From contig NZ_DS022276.1 of NCBI RefSeq assembly GCF_000153725.1, forward strand, positions 2,629,893 to 2,693,892: a stretch of DNA of 64,000 bases. The letters are read 5' to 3'. Position numbers and translations under genes: made by a program. The notes under the pieces were generated by a model that saw nothing but the letters and a program-made list of their open reading frames with translations, was not told where the DNA came from and ran no database searches. Shown piece by piece: positions 26,021 to 35,967 of the stretch (positions within the stretch are counted from its first letter, which is position 1; each line of letters begins with the position of its first letter). This DNA comes from Salipiger bermudensis HTCC2601. GTDB taxonomy: Bacteria; Pseudomonadota; Alphaproteobacteria; Rhodobacterales; Rhodobacteraceae.

Positions 26021-27094
26021 TCAGGCCTCCGCCATCGCGCGCGCCATCAGCACCTCGCCTTCCGGGTCGTGAAAGCTCCACAGGTCGTGCAGGGTCAGGC
26101 CAACGGTCTCGCCGAGGCGGGCGCGTTGCGTGGCGAAGGCGGTGAGCGTCTCTCCGGCGGCCTCGAGCGTCAGGCGGAAGCGGCCGCCGAGATAGGTGCA
26201 GCCGGTGATCCGGCCGCGCAGAGGGGCGTCGTGCGACAGGCGGATGTTCTCGGGGCGGATGCTGGCATGGGTCGGGCGACGCGTGTTGGTGCGGGTCGGC
26301 ACGCGACAGCCCAGCACCTCGATCCGCAGCGCGTCCGGGGCCGGTTCGCAGGCCCGTGCCGAGACCACCGCACCATCGCCCACGAAGCCCGCCACGAAGC
26401 AATCCGCCGGCTCGCGGTAGAGCACTTCGGGCGCCGCGAACTGCCGGATGCGGCCACGCTCCATCACCGCCACCCGGTCGGCCAGTGCCAGCGCCTCGCC
26501 CTGATCGTGGGTGACGTAGAGCATCGTGGCGCGGGTGCGCTGGTGGAACATGCGAAACACCTCCTGCATCGAGGCCCGCAGCGCGAGGTCGAGATTGGCC
26601 AGCGGCTCGTCGAGCAGCATGGCGCGCGGCTCGAACACCAGACAGCGCGCCAGCGCCACGCGCTGCCGCTGCCCGCCCGAAAGCTGCGCCGGCATGCGAT
26701 GGGCGAACGCGCTCAGCCCGGTCAGCGCCAGCGCCTCGGCAACGCGGGCGTCGCGCTCGGGCTGCGGAACGCGGCGCACCTCGAGCGGGAACGAGACGTT
26801 GCGCGCCACGCTCTTGTGGGGCCAGAGCGCGTAGGACTGGAAGACGATGCCGATCTCGCGCGCTTCGGGGGCGATGAAGCGGGTGGCGTCGGTCATGACC
26901 TCTCCGCCAAGCGTGACGCTGCCCTCGCTCGGGGTCTCGAAGCCGGCGGTGAGGCGCAGGAGCGTGGTCTTGCCACAGCCCGAGGGGCCGAGCAGCGCCA
27001 CGAATTCGCCCGAGCCGATATCGGCGCTGACGCGGTCGAGCGCGGCGTGGCCGTCGAAGCGCTTGGTGAGGCCGGAGAAACTCAGCTCTGCCAT
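26021..27094 (-). CDS. FbpC/AfuC-type ABC transporter ATP-binding protein
   Basis: A 357-residue ATPase with Walker A GPSGCGKTT, signature LSGGQRQR, Walker B MLLDEP and VTHDQGEA. The C-terminal half is a TOBE-type domain as in the ferric-iron/sugar-phosphate/2-aminoethylphosphonate subgroup. It is the last gene of a three-gene leftward operon and overlaps the permease by 13 bases. The operon promoter bears a Pho-box-like element, so a phosphorylated substrate is more likely than iron. Confidence 0.88.
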   Translation of the reverse strand: MAELSFSGLTKRFDGHAALDRVSADIGSGEFVALLGPSGCGKTTLLRLTAGFETPSEGSVTLGGEVMTDATRFIAPEAREIGIVFQSYALWPHKSVARNVSFPLEVRRVPQPERDARVAEALALTGLSAFAHRMPAQLSGGQRQRVALARCLVFEPRAMLLDEPLANLDLALRASMQEVFRMFHQRTRATMLYVTHDQGEALALADRVAVMERGRIRQFAAPEVLYREPADCFVAGFVGDGAVVSARACEPAPDALRIEVLGCRVPTRTNTRRPTHASIRPENIRLSHDAPLRGRITGCTYLGGRFRLTLEAAGETLTAFATQRARLGETVGLTLHDLWSFHDPEGEVLMARAMAEA

Positions 27095-28788
27095 GGGATG
27101 GTACCTTTCGGAAAATGCCGGGCGCCCAGCTGCACCGCTGCCATCAGGGCTATGATCAGGCAGGTGATCGACATCGCCAGCGCGGATGCCATGACGGTTT
27201 CGCCGCTGTCCTCAAGATTGAAGATCACCACCCCCAGCGTCTCGGTGCCCGAGGACCAGAGCAGCGCCGACACCGTAAGCTCGTTGACCGCGGTGAGGAA
27301 GACGAGGATCGCGCCGGCCGCCGCCGAGGGCGCGGCGAGGGGCAGCACGATGGCGCGCAGCCGCCGCCCCAGCCGGGCGCCGACGCTGGCCGCGGCCTCC
27401 TCCATCGCCGGGTCGAGCTGTGCGAGGCTCGACTGGATCGGGCGCAGCATCACCACGAAGAACCGCGCAAGATAGGCCATCAGGATGATCCAGATCGTGC
27501 CATAGAGCGTGAGGTCGGTGAAGGGCAGGCGCGTGAAGGTGAGGATGCAGGCGATCGACAGCACCACGCCGGGCAGCGCGTAGGGCAGGTCGATCAGCCC
27601 GTCGAGCAGGCGCGTGATGCGCGAGGGGCGGCGTTCCATCAGCCACGCCAGAGGCAGGCAGATGGCCATCAGGATCAGCGCCGCCGCGACCGCGAGGAAC
27701 AGCGAGTTGGCATAGGCCCGGCGGGTGACCGGCTGCACCAAAAGCGCCTCGTGCCAGGCCTTGAAGGTCGCGGTCTCGAAGCTGAGCGGCACGCCGTAGG
27801 CCGGGATCAGGGAGGTCGCCAGAAGCGCCAGCAGCGGCAGCACGAGGATCATCGCGATGAAGGCCCAGAGCGCAATCTCCACCGGCAGCCGGGCGCGCCC
27901 GAGCGAAAATGCCAGCGGCGTGCCCGAAAGGCCAACGAGGCCGAAGCCACCGCGCGACAGCACGACCCGCCCGGCCAGCACGCCGGCGATCGCCACCAGC
28001 CCGATCAGCAAAGACAGCACCGCCACCTCGGGCAGCACGCTGGGGCCAAGCCCCACGAGGCGCTGGTAGATCAGCGTCGGCAAGGTGGAATACCGGGCCG
28101 GAATGCCCAGCATCGCGGGAATGCCGAAATTGCCGAGCGCGGTGACAAAGGCCATCGCCGCCCCGGCGATCAGCGCCGGCATCGACAGGGGCAGCACCAC
28201 CTGCGCCCAGACCCGGAGCGTGCCGCCGCCGCACATGCGGGCGGCCTCGACGAGATCGGCGGGGATCATGCGCAGCCCGGCGCGCAGGGTGAGAAACACC
28301 AGCGAGGCGTGCTGGATGCCCAGCAGCAGCACGATGCCTTGCGGGGAATGCAACGGCTGCGGACTGCCGAGCGGCGGCGCGAGGCCCAGCATCTTGAGCA
28401 GCACCGAGGAGGGGCCGGTGACCTGCATCCACGCCAGCGCGGTGATCTGCGGCGGGATCATCATCGGCACCATCAGGCAGAACACCAGCGCGCCCTTGCC
28501 GCGGATGTCGGTCAGCGCCACGAGAAAGGCGAAGCTCGCACCGATCAGGATCGAGATCAGCGTACCGCCCCCGGCGGTCACCAGCGAGTGCAGCAGTGCC
28601 GTGCGCGTGCCCTCGCGGGTCAGCACGGTCGTCAGGTGCTCGGATGTCAGCCCGTCGCCAAGGCCCACGCCCTCGAGCAGCAGCCGCAGGACCGGGCCGA
28701 GCGCGATCAGCGCGACCGGCAGGAGGATCAACGGAAACAGCCGGTCCAGGGACCGGCTGCCGCCTTTTCGCAAACGCGTGGCGATCAT
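27082..28788 (-). CDS. Two-domain ABC transporter permease (FbpB/AfuB-type fusion)
   Basis: A 568-residue membrane protein made of two fused permease halves with about twelve spans. Each half has its own ATPase-contact loop: EAARMCGGGTLRVWAQ with VLPLSMPA in the first, and EAAASVGARLGRRLRA with VLPLAAPS in the second. Such fused subunits are typical of FbpB, AfuB (sugar phosphates) and PhnUV-like systems, so one polypeptide forms the whole channel. Overlaps both neighbours by a few bases. Confidence 0.9.
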   Translation of the reverse strand: MIATRLRKGGSRSLDRLFPLILLPVALIALGPVLRLLLEGVGLGDGLTSEHLTTVLTREGTRTALLHSLVTAGGGTLISILIGASFAFLVALTDIRGKGALVFCLMVPMMIPPQITALAWMQVTGPSSVLLKMLGLAPPLGSPQPLHSPQGIVLLLGIQHASLVFLTLRAGLRMIPADLVEAARMCGGGTLRVWAQVVLPLSMPALIAGAAMAFVTALGNFGIPAMLGIPARYSTLPTLIYQRLVGLGPSVLPEVAVLSLLIGLVAIAGVLAGRVVLSRGGFGLVGLSGTPLAFSLGRARLPVEIALWAFIAMILVLPLLALLATSLIPAYGVPLSFETATFKAWHEALLVQPVTRRAYANSLFLAVAAALILMAICLPLAWLMERRPSRITRLLDGLIDLPYALPGVVLSIACILTFTRLPFTDLTLYGTIWIILMAYLARFFVVMLRPIQSSLAQLDPAMEEAAASVGARLGRRLRAIVLPLAAPSAAAGAILVFLTAVNELTVSALLWSSGTETLGVVIFNLEDSGETVMASALAMSITCLIIALMAAVQLGARHFPKGTIPWQS

Positions 28789-29756
28789 TGCACGCCGAAG
28801 ATCTCGGCGAAGCGGGCCTTGTTGGCCTCGGCGTCGTCAAGCGCCTTGGCGGGGTCGAAGTCCATCAGCGTGATCTCGTCGCGCGAGGGGAAGCCCTCGG
28901 GGCTGGCAACGCCGTTGCGGGCCGGGATGTAGCCCATGTCGACCACCAGTTCCTGACCGGTTTCACTGAGCACGAAGTCGACGAATTTCTGCGCCGCGTC
29001 CTTGTTGTCGCTGGCCTTGAGGATGGCGACCGGCTCGGTCACGTAGGAGACGCCCTCTTCGGGGAACACGAACTCGACCGGCGAGCCGTCGGCCTTGGCG
29101 CGCAGCGCGAGGAAGTCGACCAGCACGCCATAGGGCTTCTCGCCGGAGGCCACGGCCTTGAAGGTGCCGCCATTGCCGCCTTCGGCGCGGGCGTTGTTGT
29201 CGGCCAGCGCCTGGTAGTAGTCCCAGCCCAGACCGTCGGTCTCGGTCAGCGTTGCGAGGTGGATCAGCGCGGCGCCGGAATAGAGCGGCGAGGGCATGGC
29301 CACGAGGTTGGCCATCTCAGGCTTGGCAAGATCGGCCCACGAGGTCGGCACGGTCTCGGCGCCGGTGTTGTAGGCGATGCCGGTGGTGATCAGCTTGGTC
29401 GAGTAGTAGTGGCCGTCGGGGCTGTAGAGCGCGGCGTCATAGGCCTCGGCCTCGGGCGAGTCGTAGGCCGCGAGCAGGCCCTGCTGCGCCATGCCCTCGA
29501 GCGTCACGGTGTCGGCGATCAGCAGCACGTCGGGAGAGGGGGCACCCGCCTCGATCTCGGAGGTCAGGCGGGCCATCAGCTTGGTGGTGCCGTCGCGGAC
29601 CCAGTCGACGGTGATGTCAGGGTTGGCTTCCATGAAGGCGTCGACGGTCTGCTGCGCGTCCTGGTTCGGCTGCGAGGTGTAGAGCGTCAGGGTCTCGGCG
29701 GAGGCAAGGGTCGGCAGGGCCAGCGCGCAGGCCGCAGCAATGAGGGAACGGGTCAT
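28785..29756 (-). CDS. FbpA/AfuA-type ABC transporter solute-binding protein
   Basis: A 323-residue periplasmic receptor. The signal peptide ends at TLASA (about residue 19), followed by ETLTLYTSQPNQDAQQTV, the typical opening of this receptor class. The start at 29756 is chosen because an upstream in-frame extension has no signal character. First gene of the operon, with a two-repeat Pho-box-like element 80-98 bases upstream. The substrate is probably an organophosphate or phosphonate by regulation; iron cannot be excluded without a structure or binding assay. Confidence 0.87.
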   Translation of the reverse strand: MTRSLIAAACALALPTLASAETLTLYTSQPNQDAQQTVDAFMEANPDITVDWVRDGTTKLMARLTSEIEAGAPSPDVLLIADTVTLEGMAQQGLLAAYDSPEAEAYDAALYSPDGHYYSTKLITTGIAYNTGAETVPTSWADLAKPEMANLVAMPSPLYSGAALIHLATLTETDGLGWDYYQALADNNARAEGGNGGTFKAVASGEKPYGVLVDFLALRAKADGSPVEFVFPEEGVSYVTEPVAILKASDNKDAAQKFVDFVLSETGQELVVDMGYIPARNGVASPEGFPSRDEITLMDFDPAKALDDAEANKARFAEIFGVQ

Positions 29757-29823
29757 CGGAAACTCCGGTTGGGTTGCTCTTGTCCGAGGGCGGGTCGGGG
29801 AGACGCCGTCGGTTGCGGACCGT

Positions 29824-29854
29824 CTAGGGGGCTTCGATGACAGCTGAATGACGA
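29824..29854 (-). promoter_or_regulatory. Pho-box-like promoter of the FbpABC-type operon
   Basis: Read on the minus strand, TCGTCAT (29854-29848) and CTGTCAT (29843-29837) are seven-base repeats at the eleven-base spacing of PhoB sites (TCGTCAT-TCAG-CTGTCAT). CTAG at 29827-29824 follows nine bases later, where a -10 would sit. The same CTGTCAY-N9-CTAG layout occurs upstream of ugpB. Orientation is toward the gene. Confidence 0.65.
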
Positions 29855-30003
29855 GCTTCAAGATATTGAAAATAATGACGAACGTAACGTTCTGGCAAAG
29901 CCTGTCAGGGCTGCCCCGATGGCCGGGGCAGCCTGTTGCATGGTGTCGGAATATGATGCCGATGGCTGCGCACAGGCGCTGATGGCTTGCCGGCGTAGCG
30001 TCC

Positions 30004-30998
30004 CTAGGTCTCCGGCGTCTGCGGCACCGTCAGGTCGGTGATGCGCGTCACGATGGCGTCGTGATCCGAGAGCGGCCGTCCGGTGGCATCGAGCGAGGAG
30101 CGGATCTCGGTCTCTTCGAGGCGCATATTTCGGGCGAGGAACCAGTCGAGCTTCATCTGCCGTTCCGGCCAGCGGGTGATCAGGCTGGGCCGCGTGGTCG
30201 GCTGATCCTCGGGGCCGCCATGCACGGTGAAACCGGCCTCGCGGGCAGCGTCGAACAGCCTCTCGGCGCGCCAGTCGCCGTCGTTGTGGTTGCCGGTGTT
30301 GAGATCGCCGCCGATCAGCACCGGCAGGCCGGGGAAGGCCGCGTCCAGCGCCGCGATCAGGCCGCGGATCTGCATCTCGCGATGCTCCGGGCCGCAGGCG
30401 CTTTCGAGATGGGTGGAGATCGCCAGCAGCGGGCCGGCCTCGGTGTCGACCGTGGCGCCGACCGCGATGCGCTCGCCAAGCCGCGGCTGCTCGGCATCCG
30501 AGAACCACTGCCGCTCGCCCCAGAGCCGGAGCGCGAAGTGATCGCGCAGGTCGGTCTTCGCCATCAGCGCGTTGCCGTGGTAGCCGAGCGCATTGTGATC
30601 GTCCTCGCAGAACGCGTGCTCGATCGGCGAGCCGAGCCCCATCTCGAGAAACTCGACCGCGTAGGCGTAGGCCATGCCGAGCCCGCCCGCGATGTCGCGG
30701 GTGGTGTTGCGCTGGCCGGTGCGGGCCATGCCGTGATCCATCTCCGACAGCAGCAGCAGGTCGCAATCGGCCATCTTCTGCGCCGCCCCCTCGGGAAACA
30801 GGCAGCGCTCGAGGTTCCACGCCCCCACGGTCAGGGGCAGGGCGAGCGCCGCTGAAGGCGCCGCGCCGCCGGTCTCGATCAGGTTCATCCCCGCGACCTG
30901 CGCCATGTGGCTGTCATGAGCGCTGACGCTGCGCGGCAGCGCACGCAGCGCCAGATCCGCCTCGGTCGGGACCGGCAGGTCGGGAACCGTGTCGCGGA

Positions 30999-31002
<4 letters not shown>
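30004..31002 (-). CDS. Endonuclease/exonuclease/phosphatase (EEP) family protein
   Basis: A 332-residue metal-dependent hydrolase of the EEP superfamily with no signal peptide, so cytoplasmic. Visible motifs: AWNLER (metal Asn/Glu region), LLLSEMD, STHLES (His), [10 protein letters not shown] (Asp/Asn), and LSDHDAI (catalytic Asp-His). It is the last gene of the ugpBAEC operon and overlaps the ugpC stop. In many bacteria that position holds UgpQ, a glycerophosphodiesterase with another fold. Hydrolysis of imported glycerophosphodiesters or another phosphodiester is the natural inference. Confidence 0.85.
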
Positions 31003-32071
<1,069 letters not shown>

Positions 32072-32072
<1 letters not shown>

Positions 32073-32914
32073 TACTTGTCGCTTTCCGTCAGGCCCTTGA
32101 TGAACATGCGCTGGAAGATCACCACCACCGCAACCGGGGGGACCATCGCCAGCACCGCAAGGGCAAAGGCTTCGTTGTAATCGGGGATCTGGCTGCCGAC
32201 CCAGACCTGCAGGATCGACTTGATGCCACGCATGAGCGTGAAGAAGCTCTCGTCCGTGGTCATCAGCAGCGGCCAGAGATACTGGTTCCAGCCATAGATG
32301 AACATGATGATGAAGATCGCCGACATCATCGTCTTCGACAGCGGCACCAGCACGTCGATGAAGAACTTCACCGGGCCGGCGCCGTCGATGCGCGCCGCCT
32401 CGAGCAGCTCATCGGGGACCGAGCGGAAGAACTGCCGGAAGAAGAAGGTGCCGGTGGCCGAGGCCAGCAGCGGGACGATCAGGCCGGTATAGGTGTTCAG
32501 CAGGTGCAGCTCGGACATCACCTGATAGGACGGCATGATGCGCACCTCGAGCGGCAGCAGCAGCGTCGCGAAGATGGCCCAGAAGATCAGCGTCGCAAAG
32601 CGGAAGCGGAAATAGACCAGCGCGTAGGCCGCCATCATCGACAGCACGATCTTCCCGACCGCAAAGCCCAGCCCCATGATCATCGAGTTGGTGAGCATCA
32701 GGAGCCCGGTCACGTCGCCGGTAAAGCCGCCGCGGCTGGTGAGCACCTTGGTATAGGTCTCGGCGCCATGGCTGCCGGGGGTGATGTAGAGGCCGTTCGA
32801 ATGGATATCGATCGCGGCATGGGTGGAGGACATCAGCGCCATCACCACGGGCACGCAGAGAAACAGCGCGCCGAGGATCAGGATCAGGTGGTCGAGGGGT
32901 TTGATCTTCTGCAT
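32072..32914 (-). CDS. ugpE: Glycerol-3-phosphate-type ABC transporter permease UgpE
   Basis: A 280-residue permease of the MalG/UgpE class with six spans. The ATPase-contact loop reads [17 protein letters not shown] followed by VLVPLSKT. It lies four bases downstream of ugpA in the leftward operon and partners UgpA to form the pore. Confidence 0.9.
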
Positions 32915-32918
32915 GGCC

Positions 32919-33890
32919 TTACCCGTAATGCACGCGGCGTTCGAGGAAGCGGAACTGCAGCACCGTGAGCAGCGCCACCACCACCATGAGGATCACCGAC
33001 TGCGCCGAGGAGCCGCCGATGTCGTTGCCTTTGAACCCGTCGAGATAGACCTTGTAGACCAGCGTCATCGGGTTGTTGGCGGGCTTGTCCTTCACGATGA
33101 CGTCGATGATCGGGAAGGTGTCGAACATCGTGTAGGTGATGTTGATGACCAGCAGGAAGAAGGCGGTGGGCGCGAGCAGCGGCAGGGTGATGTCGCAGAA
33201 CCGGCGCCAGCCGGATTTCGCGTCGATCAGCGCCGCCTCGCGCACCGAGACCGGCACCGATTGCAGGCCCGACAGGAAGAAGATGAAGTTGTAGGGGATC
33301 TGCTTCCAGACCGAGATCACGATCAGGGCGCTGGCGGTGTCCCAGTAGTCGATCCCCACCCGCAGGTCGTGGCCGAACCAGGCGGCGATCTGGGTGAAGG
33401 GGCCCATATGCATGTCGAAGAACATCATGCCGATGAGGCCCGCCACCGGCGGCGCGATGGCGTAGACCGAGATCAGCAGCGTCTTGTAGGTCTCGGCGCC
33501 GCGGATCACCTTGTCGGCCTTGACCGCGAGCAGCAGTCCCAGCCCGAGCGACAGCGCCGTGACCACGACGCAGAAGAAGGCGGTGAAGGCGGCGGTGGAC
33601 ATGTAGCCGCGGCTGGTCAGCGCGTCGGTGTAGTTGTCGAGGCCCACGAAGGTGGCGCCAAAGCCAAACGGGTCCTCGAGATAGAAGGACGAGGTCACCG
33701 CCTGCACCGAGGGCCAGTAGAAGAAGATCGCCACCACCGCGAGCTGCGGCAGCAGGAACATCCACGGCGTCAGCGGGCGGTCGAACTGGACGCGCTTGAC
33801 GGGGTTGGCGGTCTCACCGGACCACCAGCGGCGGAGCCGGGTGAACAGCGTGCTGTCGGCCTCGGCGAGGGAAAGGGGGGTGTCGGTCAC
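32919..33890 (-). CDS. ugpA: Glycerol-3-phosphate-type ABC transporter permease UgpA
   Basis: A 323-residue permease of the MalF/UgpA class. The DPFGFGATFVGLDNY segment, IPYNFIFFLSGLQSVP, the contact loop EAALIDAKSGWRRF and FDTFPIIDVI match the E. coli UgpA pattern. The N-terminal cytoplasmic tail is longer than usual by roughly 30 residues. Separated from ugpB by 117 bases containing a strong hairpin. Confidence 0.9.
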   Translation of the reverse strand: MTDTPLSLAEADSTLFTRLRRWWSGETANPVKRVQFDRPLTPWMFLLPQLAVVAIFFYWPSVQAVTSSFYLEDPFGFGATFVGLDNYTDALTSRGYMSTAAFTAFFCVVVTALSLGLGLLLAVKADKVIRGAETYKTLLISVYAIAPPVAGLIGMMFFDMHMGPFTQIAAWFGHDLRVGIDYWDTASALIVISVWKQIPYNFIFFLSGLQSVPVSVREAALIDAKSGWRRFCDITLPLLAPTAFFLLVINITYTMFDTFPIIDVIVKDKPANNPMTLVYKVYLDGFKGNDIGGSSAQSVILMVVVALLTVLQFRFLERRVHYG

Positions 33891-33961
33891 GGGCGTGTCC
33901 TGATCGGGGGCGGGTCGTCCCGGTTTGCGCCGGGCGCGGCAACAAGAGCGGCAACGGAAAC

Positions 33962-33988
33962 GGGGGCCGGGCGCTTGGCCCGACCCCC
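33962..33988 (-). other. Hairpin between ugpB and ugpA
   Basis: An inverted repeat of two blocks, GGGGG/CCCCC and CGGGC/GCCCG, separated by one mismatch and closed by a five-base loop. It lies just after the ugpB stop in the transcript direction. No T-run follows. Same arrangement as the hairpins after the two other receptor genes at 6903 and 19712. Confidence 0.65.
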
Positions 33989-34007
33989 AGACGCGGTCGA
34001 TGCTGGC

Positions 34008-35303
34008 TTAGTTCGCGGTCTTGGCGAAGCGCGCGAGCAGGGCGTTGCCCTCTTCCTCGATGATCGAGAAGGCCTCATCCACCGACACTTCGTCCGAGAA
34101 GATGCGGTTGAACTCGCGCTCCATCACCGAGCGGATCTGCGGGTAGAAGCCCATGCGGTAGCCCTTGGACCATTCACCGCCTTCGAGCATCAGCTGCTGG
34201 ATGCCGACCTCGGCCACCGGCTGGTCGTCGTAGTATCCTTCCGACTTGGCGAGCTCGTAGGCCGCTTCGGTGATCGGAACGTAGCCGGTGCTGCGGTGGT
34301 AGAAGAACTGGGTCTCGGGCGAGGTCAGGAAGGTGAAGAACTGCGCGGTGCAGGCGTTCTCTTCCTCGGACTTGCCGGCCATGGCGAAGAGCGCCGCGCC
34401 ACCGATGAAGCTCTGGGTGCCGGCGCCTTCGATGCTGTCCCAGTAGGGCATGTAGACGGCGTCGAAGTCGAACTCGGCCGACTGCTGCAGGCCGCCGAAG
34501 GAGCCCGAGGAGCCGATCCACATGGCAGCCTCACCCTCTTCGAAGGGCTTGAGGTTGTCGGCCCAGCCGGCACCGTAGAAGCCGTAGAGATCTTCGTCGG
34601 CCCAGGCCTTGAGCTTCTCGAACATCATTTTCTGGTTGTCGTCGCTGACGAGGATCTCGGTGCCCTCGAAGCCGTCATAACCGTTGTTGTTGGTGGCGAA
34701 CTGCTGGTTGTTCCGCGACTTGAAGTTCTCGACCATCATCCAGGTCAGCTGCGAGGCGGTCATCGGGATGTAGCCGGCATCGCGCAGGGCGGGGGCGATC
34801 TCTTCGAACTCTTCCCAGGTCTTCGGCGGCTCGACGCCTGCGGCCTCGAAGGCCTCGGTGTTGTAGTACAGGATCGGCGCCGAGGAGTTGAACGGCATGC
34901 CGATGAACTTGCCGTCGGCATCGGCGTAGAAGTTGCGCACGCCGGCGATGAAGGCCTCGCGGTCGAACTCTTCACCGGCGCCGGTGATCAGGTCCTCGGC
35001 CGGAACGGTCGCGCCCTTGGCGGCGATGATGGTGGCGGCGCCGGCGTCGAACACCTGCAGGATGTTGGGCTGCTCGCCCGAGCGGAAGGCCGCGATGCCC
35101 GAGGACAGCGCCTCTTCATAGGTGCCGCGCGAGACCGGCGTCAGGTTGCACTGGTCCTGTGCGGCGTTGAACTGCTGTGCGATCTCGTTGATCACTTCGC
35201 CGTTGCGGCCACCCATGCCGTGCCACCAGCTGATGTCGGTCGCGGCGTAGGCGGTGGAGGCGGTCAGCGCCAGTGCGATGGCGGTCGATGCCGTCTTGAT
35301 CAT
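34008..35303 (-). CDS. ugpB: Glycerol-3-phosphate-type ABC transporter solute-binding protein UgpB
   Basis: A 431-residue periplasmic receptor with a Sec signal peptide (cleaved after AYA, about residue 20). The N-terminal mature region (ISWWHGMGG, LTPVSRGTYEEALSSGIAAF, NILQVFDAGAATIIAAKG) follows E. coli UgpB, the receptor for sn-glycerol 3-phosphate and glycerophosphodiesters. First gene of ugpBAEC-EEP. A Pho-box-like promoter upstream fits known PhoB control of ugp operons. Confidence 0.9.
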   Translation of the reverse strand: MIKTASTAIALALTASTAYAATDISWWHGMGGRNGEVINEIAQQFNAAQDQCNLTPVSRGTYEEALSSGIAAFRSGEQPNILQVFDAGAATIIAAKGATVPAEDLITGAGEEFDREAFIAGVRNFYADADGKFIGMPFNSSAPILYYNTEAFEAAGVEPPKTWEEFEEIAPALRDAGYIPMTASQLTWMMVENFKSRNNQQFATNNNGYDGFEGTEILVSDDNQKMMFEKLKAWADEDLYGFYGAGWADNLKPFEEGEAAMWIGSSGSFGGLQQSAEFDFDAVYMPYWDSIEGAGTQSFIGGAALFAMAGKSEEENACTAQFFTFLTSPETQFFYHRSTGYVPITEAAYELAKSEGYYDDQPVAEVGIQQLMLEGGEWSKGYRMGFYPQIRSVMEREFNRIFSDEVSVDEAFSIIEEEGNALLARFAKTAN

Positions 35304-35344
35304 GTCCCAGGTCCTTCTTCGGGGGTTTGTTCGTTGCGCGACGG

Positions 35345-35386
35345 CTAGGGGCGCTCTGTGACAGTAGGGCTTAGGATTTGTGAAAC
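35345..35386 (-). promoter_or_regulatory. Pho-box-like promoter of the ugp operon
   Basis: On the minus strand, GTTTCAC (35386-35380) and CTGTCAC (35364-35358) are 22 bases apart, two PhoB half-turn steps; the repeat expected between them is poor (CCTAAGC). CTAG at 35348-35345 follows CTGTCAC by nine bases, exactly as at 29824-29843. The match is weaker than at the FbpABC-type operon but the known Pho control of ugp supports it. Confidence 0.5.
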
Positions 35387-35511
35387 TTTCGCGTCATGCG
35401 AATAGGTTGCGGCGGGGGGAGCGGTCCGAAGTGCCGGCCGGACGCGCGATTCACCGAGACGGGACCTTGATCCGCCTTTAAACTGTCACCCTTCCAGAGG
35501 CATAAGGCGTC

Positions 35512-35967
35512 ATGTTCGAAGACACTCCCATCCGTCCGACGGTTCGCGTCGTGATCCGCAAGGGCCCGCTGGTGCTGGTGCAGGTCAAGAGCCGCGAGGG
35601 CGGCCCGCGCTACCTGACCCTTCCCGGCGGGCGGCAGGAGCCCGGCGAGAGCATGGCGGATTGCGCGCGGCGCGAATGTCTCGAAGAGATCGGCGTCATC
35701 CCGGTGCTGGGTGACGTGCTGCACGTGGCCGACGTGTTCCGGACCCGCGAGGGTGGGCTGCGACAGCTCTCCGAGGTCCTGTTCGCGGCCACCGTGCCCG
35801 ACAGCTACGTGCCCCGGCTCGGCAGCCATCCCGACAAGCGGCAAGTGGCGACCGACTGGGTTGACCCCGCAGCATGCGGCGCCGACTTCCTGCCGCGCTA
35901 CGATCTGGCGCTGATCGACCCCGACGCCCCCGTCTATCTCGGAGCCCTGCGCTGTGAAACGCCCTGA
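35512..35967 (+). CDS. Nudix hydrolase
   Basis: A 151-residue Nudix enzyme that cleaves nucleoside diphosphates linked to another group. The complete Nudix box is present, beginning GRQEPGE and ending RECLEEIGV, with correct spacing (G-x5-E-x7-REuxEExGu). First gene of a seven-gene operon: its end overlaps the next gene by 14 bases. A lone CTGTCAC at 35483-35489, just upstream of the start, resembles one Pho half-site but has no partner. The substrate is not predictable. Confidence 0.92.
   Translation: MFEDTPIRPTVRVVIRKGPLVLVQVKSREGGPRYLTLPGGRQEPGESMADCARRECLEEIGVIPVLGDVLHVADVFRTREGGLRQLSEVLFAATVPDSYVPRLGSHPDKRQVATDWVDPAACGADFLPRYDLALIDPDAPVYLGALRCETP

Noticed and set aside
35483-35489. CTGTCAC just upstream of the Nudix gene as a Pho box for the GAK-type operon.
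   Set aside because: Only one half-site is present, no partner at 11 or 22 bases, no CTAG nine bases later, and it lies only 22 bases from the start codon.
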